Shown here in pieces: positions 28,119-37,538 of a stretch of 64,000 bases of DNA (position 1 is the stretch's first letter; each line of letters opens with the position of its first letter). The stretch comes from Verrucosispora sp. WMMD573 (GTDB taxonomy: Bacteria; Actinomycetota; Actinomycetes; Mycobacteriales; Micromonosporaceae): contig NZ_CP114901.1 of NCBI RefSeq assembly GCF_027497175.1, positions 4,340,001-4,404,000 on the forward strand, written 5' to 3'. A model generated the notes under the pieces. The model saw nothing but the letters and a program-made list of their open reading frames with translations, was not told where the DNA came from and searched no databases. Both the position numbers and the translations under genes were made by a program.

Positions 28119-29048
28119 ATGCTGGTCTTTGTCACGTCACACAAGGGTGGCACCGGGCGCTCGGTGACCGCGGCCAACATCGCCTACCGCAGCGCGCTCT
28201 CCGGCCGCTCCACCTGCTACCTGGACTACGACTTCGGTTCGCCGACGGCCGGCATCACGTTCCAGATCCCCCAGGCCACCAACGGCATCGAGGGAGCCGG
28301 CCCGAACGGCGGCGGCCTGCACCGCTACCTCCGCGGCGAGATCCCGTCCCCGGAGCAGTTGGACGTGTGGAGCACCTCGGAGCGGGTCAGCCTGCGCCAA
28401 CGACCGCCCCGCTCCAGCTCGCTGGTGCTGCTGCCCGGGCAGCGCAACGGCAGCGAGTTCGGCTTCACCGCCGACATCGGTCGGCGCTGCGCCGAGCTCT
28501 TCCTTCGACTGGAGGAGGAGTTCGATCTGACCCTCGTGGATCTCAGCGCCGGTCGCTCGTACGCCAGCCAGATCGCGCTGGCGGCCACCGCCAACCGGAC
28601 CTTGCGCAAGGTGACGGTGCGGTGGCTGGTCTTCCACCGCTGGACACCGCAGCACGTCACGGCGGCGGCGGATCTCGCCTTCGAGGCCGGCGGGATCCTG
28701 GCGATGGGCAAGGAGTACGGCCACGAGCCGGACCGGCTACGGGAGTCACTGCGGTTCGTGCGGACCGCGGTGATCGACTCACGCGGGCCGGAGGTCGGCC
28801 ATCTCGACCTGGCCCAGCAGGCGTTCCTGCGCCAATGCCACGCGGAACTGAAAGAACAGGCCAGCAAGCGGGGCCTCGGCCAGACCACACTGCTCGGCGC
28901 GGTGCCGTTGGACCCACTCCTGCAATGGCGTGAGCAGCTGATCTCCGACAGTGACGTGCAAGCCAAGATCGCCAACGCCGCGACCGTGGACGCCTTCGTG
29001 GAGCTGACCAAGAATCTCTTCGACGATACCGCATGGGAGACCGTGTGA
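28119..29048 (+). CDS. SCO2523-family variant P-loop (MinD/ParA-like) ATPase
   Basis: The 309-residue protein has a deviant Walker A, SHKGGTGRSVTAANIAY, at its very N-terminus. The signature lysine of MinD/ParA proteins is kept, but the P-loop lysine before the Ser is replaced by Arg. The YLDYDFGSPTAG segment corresponds to switch I and FDLTLVDLSAGRSYASQIAL to Walker B/switch II. The C-terminal part has GAVPLDPLLQW, as in MinD-like proteins. Loss of the P-loop lysine suggests altered ATP hydrolysis, so it may be a slow switch or scaffold (inference). GAGGGG precedes the ATG. It overlaps or abuts SCO2522. Confidence 0.9.
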   Translation: MLVFVTSHKGGTGRSVTAANIAYRSALSGRSTCYLDYDFGSPTAGITFQIPQATNGIEGAGPNGGGLHRYLRGEIPSPEQLDVWSTSERVSLRQRPPRSSSLVLLPGQRNGSEFGFTADIGRRCAELFLRLEEEFDLTLVDLSAGRSYASQIALAATANRTLRKVTVRWLVFHRWTPQHVTAAADLAFEAGGILAMGKEYGHEPDRLRESLRFVRTAVIDSRGPEVGHLDLAQQAFLRQCHAELKEQASKRGLGQTTLLGAVPLDPLLQWREQLISDSDVQAKIANAATVDAFVELTKNLFDDTAWETV

Positions 29049-30016
29049 TGAGCGTGGACGTCAGGTTTCAGGAGGCAGCCGCGGTACGCCGGACGGAGAG
29101 CGTGCCGTACTCGCACTTGTCCGTCGAGTTGGGGCACGTCTACGCCGAGGATTTCGGCGACGGATGCCGCGACCTGCGGCGCAAGTTCGCCCGGATCGCG
29201 GACTGGGCGCAGGCGATCCCGGCGCTGGCCCGCCGAGGGCTGCGCCCCCATCGGCAACCCAGGATCAGCACGTGTTTCCTCGTCGACGACTACTTCCACC
29301 GGTTCGCCACCCCGCGCGAGGTGATCCCGCAGGTGCAGCAAGCCGCGGCGGAGCACGGGCTGGTGCTCGACTATGTGGCCCGCGAGTCCAGCTTCGCCCG
29401 TTACGACGATGTCGAACTGGCCCGGCTGGTGGTGGACACCCTGGTCGTGGAGCCACCACGCAACACCACGGGCAGCCGACCACCGCTGAGCGAGTCGGGC
29501 TGGCTGTCCAACGGCAAGCGTTCGCCGGGGCACGCCGACGCGCCCGCGATGACGCTGCCGATGCCGTGGTCCCCACCGTTGCAGTCCGGCGACGCGCCGC
29601 ACTCCATCTTCGTCGACATCGAACTGTGGTCCGACGAGCCGGACCGTCGGGTGTGGGCCTGTGCGCTGCTCGCCTCGGTGTGGCAGATGACCCGGCTGGG
29701 TGTGCTGCGGCACCGGGGGCAGACGATCACCCAGCCGTACCGCCTCTCCGCCGACGAGCCGCTGCCGACCGACTGGGACCGCCTCCCCGCTATCGTCCAG
29801 TTGAACCCGGACGCCACGCCGTTCTGCGGCTACCGCACGGTGACGATGATGGACACCCGGTACCTGCCGGTCGAGTTGGCCGTGCGGACCATCCTCGGGC
29901 AGGTGGCGGTGCCACCCCCGGTCGCGCGGCAGGTCGCCAAGCGGGCCGGCAGCGAGGGCCTGGAACTGCCCGACGAACTGGTCGACCGGCTGAGCTACGT
30001 GTTCATCGGGGACTGA
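29048..30016 (+). CDS. SCO2522-family protein
   Basis: The 322-residue protein shows ESVPYSHLSVELGHVYAEDF near its start and a highly conserved-looking core (PRISTCFLVDDYFHRFATP, LVLDYVARESSFARYDDVEL), then IFVDIELWSDEPDRRVWACA and GYRTVTMMDTRYLPVELAV. No enzyme family was recognised. The ATG at 29048 has GGGAGA 8 bases upstream and overlaps the stop codon of the ATPase gene; GTG 29045 is an alternative. It ends directly against the convergent SCO2521 gene with no spacer. Confidence 0.87.
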   Translation: MSVDVRFQEAAAVRRTESVPYSHLSVELGHVYAEDFGDGCRDLRRKFARIADWAQAIPALARRGLRPHRQPRISTCFLVDDYFHRFATPREVIPQVQQAAAEHGLVLDYVARESSFARYDDVELARLVVDTLVVEPPRNTTGSRPPLSESGWLSNGKRSPGHADAPAMTLPMPWSPPLQSGDAPHSIFVDIELWSDEPDRRVWACALLASVWQMTRLGVLRHRGQTITQPYRLSADEPLPTDWDRLPAIVQLNPDATPFCGYRTVTMMDTRYLPVELAVRTILGQVAVPPPVARQVAKRAGSEGLELPDELVDRLSYVFIGD

Positions 30017-31060
30017 TCAGCCGCGTGGTGCCTGCGCACCACGATTGCGCCTGCGGTCCGACGGGCCCCGGCCGGCGGTCGCGGTCGAGAGCGGTTCGGT
30101 GAGCGTGCCGGGCCCACACGGCTGGCCGACCGCCCGGGCGGCCAGGTCGCGCAGGATGGCCATGTTGCCGACGGTGATCTGATCCCGGATCCAGTTCACT
30201 GAGGACTGCCACTGCCGGCTGAACCCTGGCACCTGCTCCAGCCGGTCCCAGATCGGCCGCAGCCGTGGGTCGACCCGGGCACCGGGCAGCCACAGATGCA
30301 ACAGGTGCTCCAGCACCGGCCGCAGCCGTTCGATGTGCTCCTGCGTCGAGCCGGCACGGGTCACCGCGGCCTCCACCAGGGCGGACAGCATGGTGAGCAG
30401 CCAGTCGTGCAGGGCGAGATCCTCGCAGAGGCCGGCGACCGCCGCCGGCACGTCCTGCGGGCTCACCGTGAGTCGTACGGTGCGCAGCGTCGGTGAGTCC
30501 ACCGCGACGTCCGCCGTGGCGTTCTCGCCCGGCTGCTGATGCACCTGGGCGGTCCACCGCAACCGGGTGCGGGCCGCACGCAGTGGCGGACGTCGGTCCA
30601 GCAGGTCGGACATCTGCACACTGTCGAGCACCCGGCCGGTGATCGCGTCCAGGTTCAGCACGTCGGCGGCGTTGCCGTGTAGAAACCCACCCGTCAGGTC
30701 GTCGGCGTCCAGCTTGCCGACCGTCTCCAGCACCCCGGAGTTGGCCAGGTAGTGCGACCACGGCCGGCGACGCTCCCCGGCGACGACCTGGATGATGGAC
30801 GACGCCTGCACGATTCGACCGCCGGTGATGACGGCCCGGGTCACCACCGCGCCCACCCCCCGCAGCTGGCGGTTCTTCGCGCTCGGCAGCCAGCAGTCCA
30901 CCCCGGTACGGACGTCGGGGGAGACCGCGTACAGCGACGGACGCCGGGAGGTCAGCACCGCCTCGCCCTCCACCAGGCTGAGTACCTCGGCGCTCTGCTC
31001 CTGCGCCAGCGCCGTGCTGTGCTGTAGCAGGCTGGTGTGCACCTCGCCCACCGTGAGCAT
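30017..31060 (-). CDS. SCO2521-family protein
   Basis: The 347-residue protein begins MLTVGEVHTSLLQHSTALAQ and continues through LSLVEGEAVLTSRRPSLYAV, GAVVTRAVITGGRIVQASSI and a helical C-terminal half. Its tail (residues about 310-347) is basic and probably disordered. GGAGGA precedes the ATG at 31060. It faces the other four cassette genes on the opposite strand and shares a 3' boundary with SCO2522 without any gap, so the two transcripts could interfere. No known domain was recognised. Confidence 0.85.
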   Translation of the reverse strand: MLTVGEVHTSLLQHSTALAQEQSAEVLSLVEGEAVLTSRRPSLYAVSPDVRTGVDCWLPSAKNRQLRGVGAVVTRAVITGGRIVQASSIIQVVAGERRRPWSHYLANSGVLETVGKLDADDLTGGFLHGNAADVLNLDAITGRVLDSVQMSDLLDRRPPLRAARTRLRWTAQVHQQPGENATADVAVDSPTLRTVRLTVSPQDVPAAVAGLCEDLALHDWLLTMLSALVEAAVTRAGSTQEHIERLRPVLEHLLHLWLPGARVDPRLRPIWDRLEQVPGFSRQWQSSVNWIRDQITVGNMAILRDLAARAVGQPCGPGTLTEPLSTATAGRGPSDRRRNRGAQAPRG

Positions 31061-31272
31061 GGTTCCTCCGCATCGGCACCACGGGGGACACCGGCGGGCA
31101 TGGACCTGCGGCCGGTGACCGGATCGAATCCGTCCCGCGGCCATCATAGGCCCATCCGTGGCGGGAAGGCCGATATGTGACCGGTGGTGCGGCCGTCACG
31201 GGCCGGATGGATGTGACGACGACTGATATTTTGAAGAATGCGGTCGCCAGCCACCCCTGGAGTTTGCCGTCG

Positions 31273-32217
31273 ATGAAGGTCTACATTTCGGCCACCCAAA
31301 AGGACCTGCTGGAATACCGTGCGGCCGTACACGCGGTGGCACGTCGCCTGGAGATCGAGGACGTCGCCATGGAGGCGTACGGGGCCGACGTCCGCCCACC
31401 CCTGGAACGCTGCCTGACCGACGTACGCAGATGCGATCTATACGTCGGGCTCTTCGCCTGGCGCTACGGTTACCGGCCGCCGGGCCAGGAATCCTCCATC
31501 ACGGAGCTCGAATACCGGGAGGCACTCGCCGGCGGCAAGCCGTGCCTGATCTTTCTGCTCGCCGAGGACACGCCCTGGCCGGTCGACATGATCGACCGCA
31601 ACGGCGACTGGCAGCAGATCGTGGCGTTGCGCAACGAGTTGAAGGAACGCCATCTGTGCGCGTTCTTCTCCAGCGTGGACGATCTGTCGGCGAAGGTCAC
31701 CGTGGCGCTGGCCGATGTGCGCAGCGGCCGGTCACCGGCGCGTGAGCCCGGCGACCCCGACACCGACCTGCCGGAGGCGGTCCGCAGCCAGTACCACAAG
31801 CAACTCCGACTGCGGTACCAGGCGGTGCCGCTGGACGCCGTCGCGCCCCGGCCCACCATCGGCTACCTCACCGTCGGCCTGTCCAACGTGTTCGTCGAGC
31901 CTCGGGTGCATGAGGATGCCCGACCGGAGATGCCGCTGGCCTGGTGGCGTTGGGCGGGCTCCGGGCCGGACGGCGATGCCGGCGCGCTGCCCGGGGTGGT
32001 CGACCCGAGGGACGTGGAACGGCTCTGGGAGGAGTACGCGGCCAAGGACGCGTCGGCGCTGTTCGACGTGGTCTGCGATCCGGCCCGGCGGGCCATCGTG
32101 CTGCTCGGCGACCCCGGCTCCGGGAAGTCGGCGGCGGCACGTTACCTCGCCCTCGCGCTGGCCGGGTCTGTGAGGAGCCTCGGCTGGCGGCGCTGGACCG
32201 GTACCTCCCCGTCCTGA
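31273..32217 (+). CDS. DUF4062-NACHT protein, 5' part (frame broken near 32165)
   Basis: This is the first part of a gene that continues in another frame. The N-terminus (MKVYISATQKDLLEYRAAV, then RRCDLYVGLFAWRYGYRPP and SITELEYREALAGGKPCLIF) is a DUF4062 domain, related in layout to TIR-like signalling domains. A linker leads to the NACHT P-loop LLGDPGSGKSAAARYLA at about residue 280. Shortly after ALALAG the frame runs to a stop at 32215, while the continuation (EEPRLAALDRYLPVLIELRS) sits in the next frame. One extra G in GGG at 32164-32166 would join them. GGAG lies 10 bases before ATG 31273; a GTG at 31177 is an alternative start. Confidence 0.75.
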   Translation: MKVYISATQKDLLEYRAAVHAVARRLEIEDVAMEAYGADVRPPLERCLTDVRRCDLYVGLFAWRYGYRPPGQESSITELEYREALAGGKPCLIFLLAEDTPWPVDMIDRNGDWQQIVALRNELKERHLCAFFSSVDDLSAKVTVALADVRSGRSPAREPGDPDTDLPEAVRSQYHKQLRLRYQAVPLDAVAPRPTIGYLTVGLSNVFVEPRVHEDARPEMPLAWWRWAGSGPDGDAGALPGVVDPRDVERLWEEYAAKDASALFDVVCDPARRAIVLLGDPGSGKSAAARYLALALAGSVRSLGWRRWTGTSPS

Positions 32218-35200
32218 TCGAGCTGCGATCGTATGCGGCGCATCGCGGGGACGGCCGGTGCGACGGGCTGTTGGACTACGTCGGCCACCGGCACCAGCAG
32301 GGGCTGGCCGGCATCGACCGGGACGTGCTGGAGGCATACCTGCGGCAGGGCGGGCAGGCGCTGTTCCTCTTCGACGGGCTGGACGAGGTGTTCGACCCGG
32401 CGCAACGGGAGGAGATGGCCGGGCAGATCGCCACCTTCGCCAACGAGTATCCGGGCGTACGCACCGTGGTCACCTCTCGGACGGCCGGCTACCTTCGGCA
32501 CACCTTCGCCAACGCCGGATTCGACCACTTCACCTTGGAAGATCTCGACGACGAGCGGATCGCGCGGTTCCTCGGCAACTGGTACCAGTACGTGGTGCCG
32601 ACCCCGTCGGTCGAGGCGGACCGTCAGCGGCGGCAGATCCTCGAGGTGGTGCGGCGATCCCGGGCGATGCACGAGATCGCCGGCAATCCGTTGCTGCTGA
32701 TGCTCATGGCGATCGTCGGTCGGGACCGCCCGTTGCCCCGCAACCGTCGCCGGCTCTACGCGCACGTCACGGACGTGCTGATCTCCGAATGGGACGTGAC
32801 CAAGCAACTGCGGGAAAGCCACGGCGACGTGCCGCCGTTGGATCCGCAGGCGAAGCTGCGGTTGCTGCGCCACCTGGCCTTCTGGATGCAGTGCCGGGAG
32901 TCGGGGCCGGCCGGCAACTACATCGAGGCAGATGAACTGTCGCGCATCTTCCGGGACCACCTGGTGGAGTTCTACGGTTTCGAGAACGAACGCGCGCACG
33001 CCATGGCGTACTCGATGATTGACAAATTGCGCCAGCGCAGCTTCATCCTGGAACGGTACGGGTTGCGCCTGTTCGGGTTCGTGCACCGTACGTTTCTGGA
33101 GTTCTTCTGTGCCGAGGAGATCGTGGACAGGTTCGATCATGACCCGGACACCTGGGGGATCGACCAGTTGCGTGCGCTCTTCCGCGAGCACTGGGCGGAT
33201 CCGTCCTGGCGCGAGGTGCTGCGGCTGGTCGCCAGCGCGTTGCCCGCCGAGGTCGCCAACGAGCTGGTGACCCTGCTGGCCACCGAGGTCAACCGACCGT
33301 GGCCGCCGTTGAACCTGCCCAGCCCACCGTGGAACCTGGTGCTGGCCGCGCAGTGCGTGGCGGAGGCACCGCGGCCGGCCGGGCTGGCCGGGTCCGGCGA
33401 GGCGGTGCTACGCCAGGTCGTGCTGCTGATCGAGCACGGCATCTCCGCCGTCGATCCGAACCTCGTCGAGGTCACCGAGCAGGAGTTGCTCTCCTCGATC
33501 CGGGCGCTCGGGCCGCAGTGGCCCGGCCGGTCCGTCTTCCTGCACTGGTACCGCCGCCGCGGGGTGCGTACCAGCTGGCGCTCCGGTTCGACCTTCGCCA
33601 CCCGGTCGGCGGCGGTACTGTCCACCGCCGAGGAGCAGCTGGAGGAGCTGCTGGTCCGGGAGCTCGGGCAGGGCCGCGAGCGGCAGGCGCGAATCGCGCT
33701 GGTCGCGGGCCTGGCGGAGGCCGCCGGCAGGTTGGACGCCACCGGCCGCAGTCGCCGCCAGTGCCAGGAGCTGCTGCTCGCGCAGGCCCGGGCGGAAGGC
33801 TCGACCGCAGTCCGCCAGGCCGCGGTACGCGCGTTGGTCGCCAACTTCGGTGCCGGCGGCGAGCTGGTCGTGGCGCTTACCGAACTCGCTGGTTCCGCCG
33901 ACGCGGCGGTCCGCGCCCTCGCCCTGCAGTCCCTCGGCGGGCGGCCCGAACTGGCCGAGGACACTCGACGGTTGCTGCTGACGCGGGCGACCGAGGACCG
34001 GGACACCGGCGTGCGGCGGGCCGCTGTGGCGGTGCTCGCCGCACGCTGTCTCGACCTGCCCGACGTCACCGATACGCTGCACCGACTGCTGGCCACCGAC
34101 CCCGACCCCGGCGTGGTGCAGTCCGCGTTGCGTTGCCTGCTCACCCTCCCCGAGCAGAGCGAGACGGCCCGAGGGCGTGCCCTGTCCCGGATCGCCGGTG
34201 ACTCCCACGACGGAGTGCGGCGCTGCCTGGTGTGCGAGCTGCTGCCGGGGCAGGGCGACCCGGAGGGGACCGAGCTCCTGCTGAAACTTGCCGGCTCGGA
34301 CGCCTCGGCACGGGTCCGCGCGGTCGCCGTACAGCGACTGGTGCTGGTCAACGACCCGGACGGGCGGTGCCGGGACCGGTTGGTCGACCGGATCGAGCAG
34401 GACGAGGACGCGTCGGTGCGGGCGGCGGCGGTGGCGGCGTTGACCGACCGGTACCGGGTCGACGACAGCGGCTGGGCGGTCGCCGCGCAGGCGGCGCGGA
34501 CGGACCACGACGGCATGGTGCGACTCGCCGCCGTCCGCGCGTTGGCCGAGGCGTACCCGGATCACCGCACCGGCGAGCTGTTGCTGGAGCGGGCCCGCCA
34601 GGATCCCACCGCCGGGGTCCGGCTCGCCGCCGTCGACCTGCTCACCGGTCGGCCGCCGCTCGGGCCCGCCACGCAGGAGCTGCTCATCAGCCGGGCGGCC
34701 CGGGAACGGGATCCGATCGTCCGACTCCGCGTCACCCGTAGCCTGGCCCGCCTCGGCGAGCCGCTCGACGCGGCGGTGGTGGAGTGTCTCGCCGAGCAGG
34801 TCCGCCGGGATCCCGATCCGAACGTGCTGCGGGCGGCCGCGCAGGCGCTGGCCCGCAACGGTGGCAACGAAGGGCTGGTGGAGACGCTGTCGCGGCGGGC
34901 ACGCCGGGACAGTTACGCCGGCATCCGACTCGCCGCCGTGGAGACCCTCAGCGCGTACGGCGGCCCGGACGTGGTGACCGACGTGCTGCTGGAGTGCATC
35001 GAGTCCGACACCGACCCGGCGGCCTTCGACGCGGCGGTGTGCTGCCTGATCGCGCGAGGCGAGACCGCCATGGCGGTGACGCTGCGGCTGATGCGCCGGC
35101 TGGCCGATCGGGATCCGGCGATCCGGGCCCGCATCGCGGCCGCGCTCGGCGAACATTTCGGCAACGACCCGGAGGTCCGGGTGCTGCTGGTGGGTCTGGT

Positions 35201-35486
35201 GCGCGACGATCCGGCGCTGGAGGTACGCCGCCGCGCCGCGGAGCAACTCGCGGCCAACCTGGCCGACCGGACGGGGGTACGGGAACTGCTGATGCGGCTG
35301 GTCGACGACGAGGACTGGGAGATCCGCCGAACCGCGTTGCTGGCGCTCGCCCGGCACTACGGCGAGGACAACCGGACCAGGCCGCTGCTCGTCCGACTGG
35401 CCAGCCAGCCCGACCCCACGGTTCGGGGTCTCGCCGGTCAACTGCTGGCAGCGCTACCCGGCACCGGCCCGGACGATTTCCCGTGA
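32160..35486 (+). CDS. NACHT-HEAT repeat protein, 3' part of the DUF4062-NACHT gene
   Basis: This frame has no start of its own and continues the preceding part. It holds the rest of the NACHT ATPase: Walker B LFLFDGLDEVFDP, the sensor TVVTSRTAGYL, and IAGNPLLLMLMAIV and FGFVHRTFLEFFCAEEIV from the helical domains. About 17 HEAT-like repeats follow from 33780 to the end (VRQAAVRALVANF, VRRAAVAVLAAR, VRLAAVRALAEA, VRLAAVDLLT, IRLAAVETLSA, IRRTALLALARH). HEAT arrays bind proteins or nucleic acid, so they probably sense a ligand. Joined, the protein would have about 1,400 residues and the plan of bacterial STAND defence or signalling proteins. Whether the break is real or a sequencing error cannot be told here. 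Confidence 0.8.
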   Translation, partial: GRVCEEPRLAALDRYLPVLIELRSYAAHRGDGRCDGLLDYVGHRHQQGLAGIDRDVLEAYLRQGGQALFLFDGLDEVFDPAQREEMAGQIATFANEYPGVRTVVTSRTAGYLRHTFANAGFDHFTLEDLDDERIARFLGNWYQYVVPTPSVEADRQRRQILEVVRRSRAMHEIAGNPLLLMLMAIVGRDRPLPRNRRRLYAHVTDVLISEWDVTKQLRESHGDVPPLDPQAKLRLLRHLAFWMQCRESGPAGNYIEADELSRIFRDHLVEFYGFENERAHAMAYSMIDKLRQRSFILERYGLRLFGFVHRTFLEFFCAEEIVDRFDHDPDTWGIDQLRALFREHWADPSWREVLRLVASALPAEVANELVTLLATEVNRPWPPLNLPSPPWNLVLAAQCVAEAPRPAGLAGSGEAVLRQVVLLIEHGISAVDPNLVEVTEQELLSSIRALGPQWPGRSVFLHWYRRRGVRTSWRSGSTFATRSAAVLSTAEEQLEELLVRELGQGRERQARIALVAGLAEAAGRLDATGRSRRQCQELLLAQARAEGSTAVRQAAVRALVANFGAGGELVVALTELAGSADAAVRALALQSLGGRPELAEDTRRLLLTRATEDRDTGVRRAAVAVLAARCLDLPDVTDTLHRLLATDPDPGVVQSALRCLLTLPEQSETARGRALSRIAGDSHDGVRRCLVCELLPGQGDPEGTELLLKLAGSDASARVRAVAVQRLVLVNDPDGRCRDRLVDRIEQDEDASVRAAAVAALTDRYRVDDSGWAVAAQAARTDHDGMVRLAAVRALAEAYPDHRTGELLLERARQDPTAGVRLAAVDLLTGRPPLGPATQELLISRAARERDPIVRLRVTRSLARLGEPLDAAVVECLAEQVRRDPDPNVLRAAAQALARNGGNEGLVETLSRRARRDSYAGIRLAAVETLSAYGGPDVVTDVLLECIESDTDPAAFDAAVCCLIARGETAMAVTLRLMRRLADRDPAIRARIAAALGEHFGNDPEVRVLLVGLVRDDPALEVRRRAAEQLAANLADRTGVRELLMRLVDDEDWEIRRTALLALARHYGEDNRTRPLLVRLASQPDPTVRGLAGQLLAALPGTGPDDFP

Positions 35487-35556
35487 CCGATGGTCCGGTC
35501 GCCCGTGCTCGATGTCGCCGGTCGACGACGCGGACGCTGTCCCGCGACCGGTCGGG

Positions 35557-36702
35557 CTACGGCCCGGCGTCGGCGGGTGCCACGACGGCCGGATAGACGC
35601 GGGTCTCGGCGGCTTTGACGGCGGCCCACAGCGTCCGCCCGGGTGCCAGTCGCAGCTGGGCGGCGGCGGCCGCAGTGATGTCGGCCGCCACGGTGATCGG
35701 GCCGTCGAGTTGCACCCGCAGGTTGTCGCCGTGGCGCTGCATCCCGGTGATCGTGGCCGGCCAGGTGTTGCGGGGGCTGCCGTCGGGGCGACGGGGATGC
35801 AACGCCACGGCCGACGGCGCGAAGGCGACGAAGACGCCGCCCTCGTGCTGGTCGCCGGTGACGAGGTGGAACCCGTCGGCGAGCAGCACGCGGTGCCCGT
35901 CCGCGCGCGCCCGGTAGAGGTTGAGACCGACCAGGCGGGCGACGTAGTCGGTGCGTGGCTGGGCGGTGACGGTGGCGACGTCGCCCTCCTGCACCAGCTG
36001 TCCCTCCTCGATGATGATCAGCCGGTCGGCCAGCACGACGGCGTCGATCGGGTCGTGGGTGACCAGCAGCGTGGCGCCGCAATGGCCGGCGAGGTGGTGT
36101 TGGAGCTGGGCGCGGGTGTCGAGCCGGGTACGGGCGTCGAGGGCGGCGAGTGGCTCGTCGAGCAGGAGCAGTGCCGGTTCGACGGCGAGGGCCCGTGCCA
36201 GGGCCACCCGTTGGGCCTGCCCGCCGGACAGGTGCCGGGGCTTGCGCCGGGCATGCTCGGCGAGCCCGACCCGGGCCAGCCAGTCCGCGGCCCGTAGCCG
36301 GGCCCGCCGCCGGTCGAGGCCCTGCCGACGCGGCCCGAACGCGATGTTGTCCAGCACGGTCAGGTGCGGGAACAGCAGGTAGTCCTGGAAGACGACGCCG
36401 ATCGGGCGCTGCTCGGTCGGGGCCCAGATCCGTCGGCCGGGATGGTCGAGGTGGCGGCCGACGAGGCTGAGGTGCCCGTCGGTGAGGGGGAGCAGACCGG
36501 CGAGGGCGCGCAGCGCGGTGGTCTTGCCGGCCCCGTTGGGTCCGAGGAGAGCGACGACCTCGCCGGGGCGGATGGTCAGCGGCAGGTCGAGTCGGAAGGT
36601 GCCACGGTCCACGACGAGGTGGGCGTCGAGCACCGCACGGTCGGGGGATGGCTCGCCCGGCGGGCTCGAATCCACGCCGGGGGCGTTCGAGCCGGCGGTC
36701 AC
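35557..36702 (-). CDS. modC: Molybdate ABC transporter ATP-binding protein
   Basis: The 381-residue ATPase has Walker A GPNGAGKTTALRAL, signature LSGGQAQRVALARAL and Walker B LLLLDEPLAALDARTR. The C-terminal part from about residue 240 forms TOBE-type oxyanion-binding domains (LVGLNLYRARADGHRVLL; LRLAPGRTLWAAVKAAET). Its GTG start at 36702 overlaps the modB stop, and the order regulator-modA-modB-modC identifies the molybdate system. Confidence 0.93.
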   Translation of the reverse strand: MTAGSNAPGVDSSPPGEPSPDRAVLDAHLVVDRGTFRLDLPLTIRPGEVVALLGPNGAGKTTALRALAGLLPLTDGHLSLVGRHLDHPGRRIWAPTEQRPIGVVFQDYLLFPHLTVLDNIAFGPRRQGLDRRRARLRAADWLARVGLAEHARRKPRHLSGGQAQRVALARALAVEPALLLLDEPLAALDARTRLDTRAQLQHHLAGHCGATLLVTHDPIDAVVLADRLIIIEEGQLVQEGDVATVTAQPRTDYVARLVGLNLYRARADGHRVLLADGFHLVTGDQHEGGVFVAFAPSAVALHPRRPDGSPRNTWPATITGMQRHGDNLRVQLDGPITVAADITAAAAAQLRLAPGRTLWAAVKAAETRVYPAVVAPADAGP

Positions 36703-37535
36703 GAGCTGCCGAGCCAGCGGTCGCGGAGGCTGGCCAGAATCACCACCGAGACGGTGAGCAGGACGAGACTGAGCACGATCGCCGCCTCCAGGTCGGTTTC
36801 GAGGGCGAGGTACACCGCGAGCGGCATGGTCTGCGTACGGCCGGGGAAATTGCCGGCGAAGGTGATGGTGGCGCCGAACTCGCCGAGCGCCCGAGCCCAG
36901 CACAGGACCGCTCCGGCGGCGATGCCCGGGGCGACCAACGGGAGCGTGACGTGGGTGAAGGTGGTCCACCGCCCCGCGCCGAGGGTCGCCGCCGCCTCCT
37001 CGTAGCGGACGTCCGCGCCGCGCAACGCGCCCTCGACGGCGATCACCAGGAACGGCATCGCGACGAAGGCCTCGGCGAGCACCACACCGGCCGTGGTGAA
37101 CGGCAGGGTGAATCCGAAGGTGCTGTCGAGCCAGCCGCCGAGGATGCCCCGCCGGCCGAAGACGAGCAGCAGAGCCACGCCACCAACCACCGGCGGAAGC
37201 ACCAGTGGCACGGTGACCAGGGCACGCACGAGGCGGCGGCCGGGAAAGTCGGCGCGGGCGAGCAGCCAGGCCAGGGGGACCCCGAGGGCGAGGCAGAGCA
37301 GCGTGGCCAGGGTGGCGGCCTGCACGGACAGCCGCAGCGCGGCGAGCACCCCCGGCTCGGTCAAGCGTTGTGGGAGGGTGCTCCACGGCGTACGGACCAG
37401 CAGACCTGCCAGTGGAAGCAGCAGGAAGATCAGGCCGAGAGCAGCGGGCAGCAGCAACGCGACGGGTACCCGACCGGTGCGCCTGGATCGTGGCGGTGGC
37501 CCGGACCGGGTGGTCACGTCGTCAGGCCGGGGCAT
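36699..37535 (-). CDS. modB: Molybdate ABC transporter permease
   Basis: The 278-residue permease has five to six membrane segments and the EAA-type coupling loop EEAAATLGAGRWTTFTHVTL, with LARALGEFGATITFAGN as the ModB hallmark. Pro-rich VPLVLPPVVGGVALLL is typical of the molybdate/tungstate branch. It begins three bases after the modA stop and overlaps modC. Confidence 0.94.
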   Translation of the reverse strand: MPRPDDVTTRSGPPPRSRRTGRVPVALLLPAALGLIFLLLPLAGLLVRTPWSTLPQRLTEPGVLAALRLSVQAATLATLLCLALGVPLAWLLARADFPGRRLVRALVTVPLVLPPVVGGVALLLVFGRRGILGGWLDSTFGFTLPFTTAGVVLAEAFVAMPFLVIAVEGALRGADVRYEEAAATLGAGRWTTFTHVTLPLVAPGIAAGAVLCWARALGEFGATITFAGNFPGRTQTMPLAVYLALETDLEAAIVLSLVLLTVSVVILASLRDRWLGSS

Positions 37536-37538
37536 CGG

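Noticed and set aside
31944..32159. An independent start for the HEAT-repeat protein at 31944
   Set aside because: The frame before 32160 is out-of-phase translation of the DUF4062-NACHT linker, low-complexity and without a ribosome site; homology begins only after the frame break.
33408..35441. A 677-codon minus-strand open frame under the HEAT repeats
   Set aside because: It is antisense to periodic HEAT repeats, which keep the opposite frame open in GC-rich DNA.
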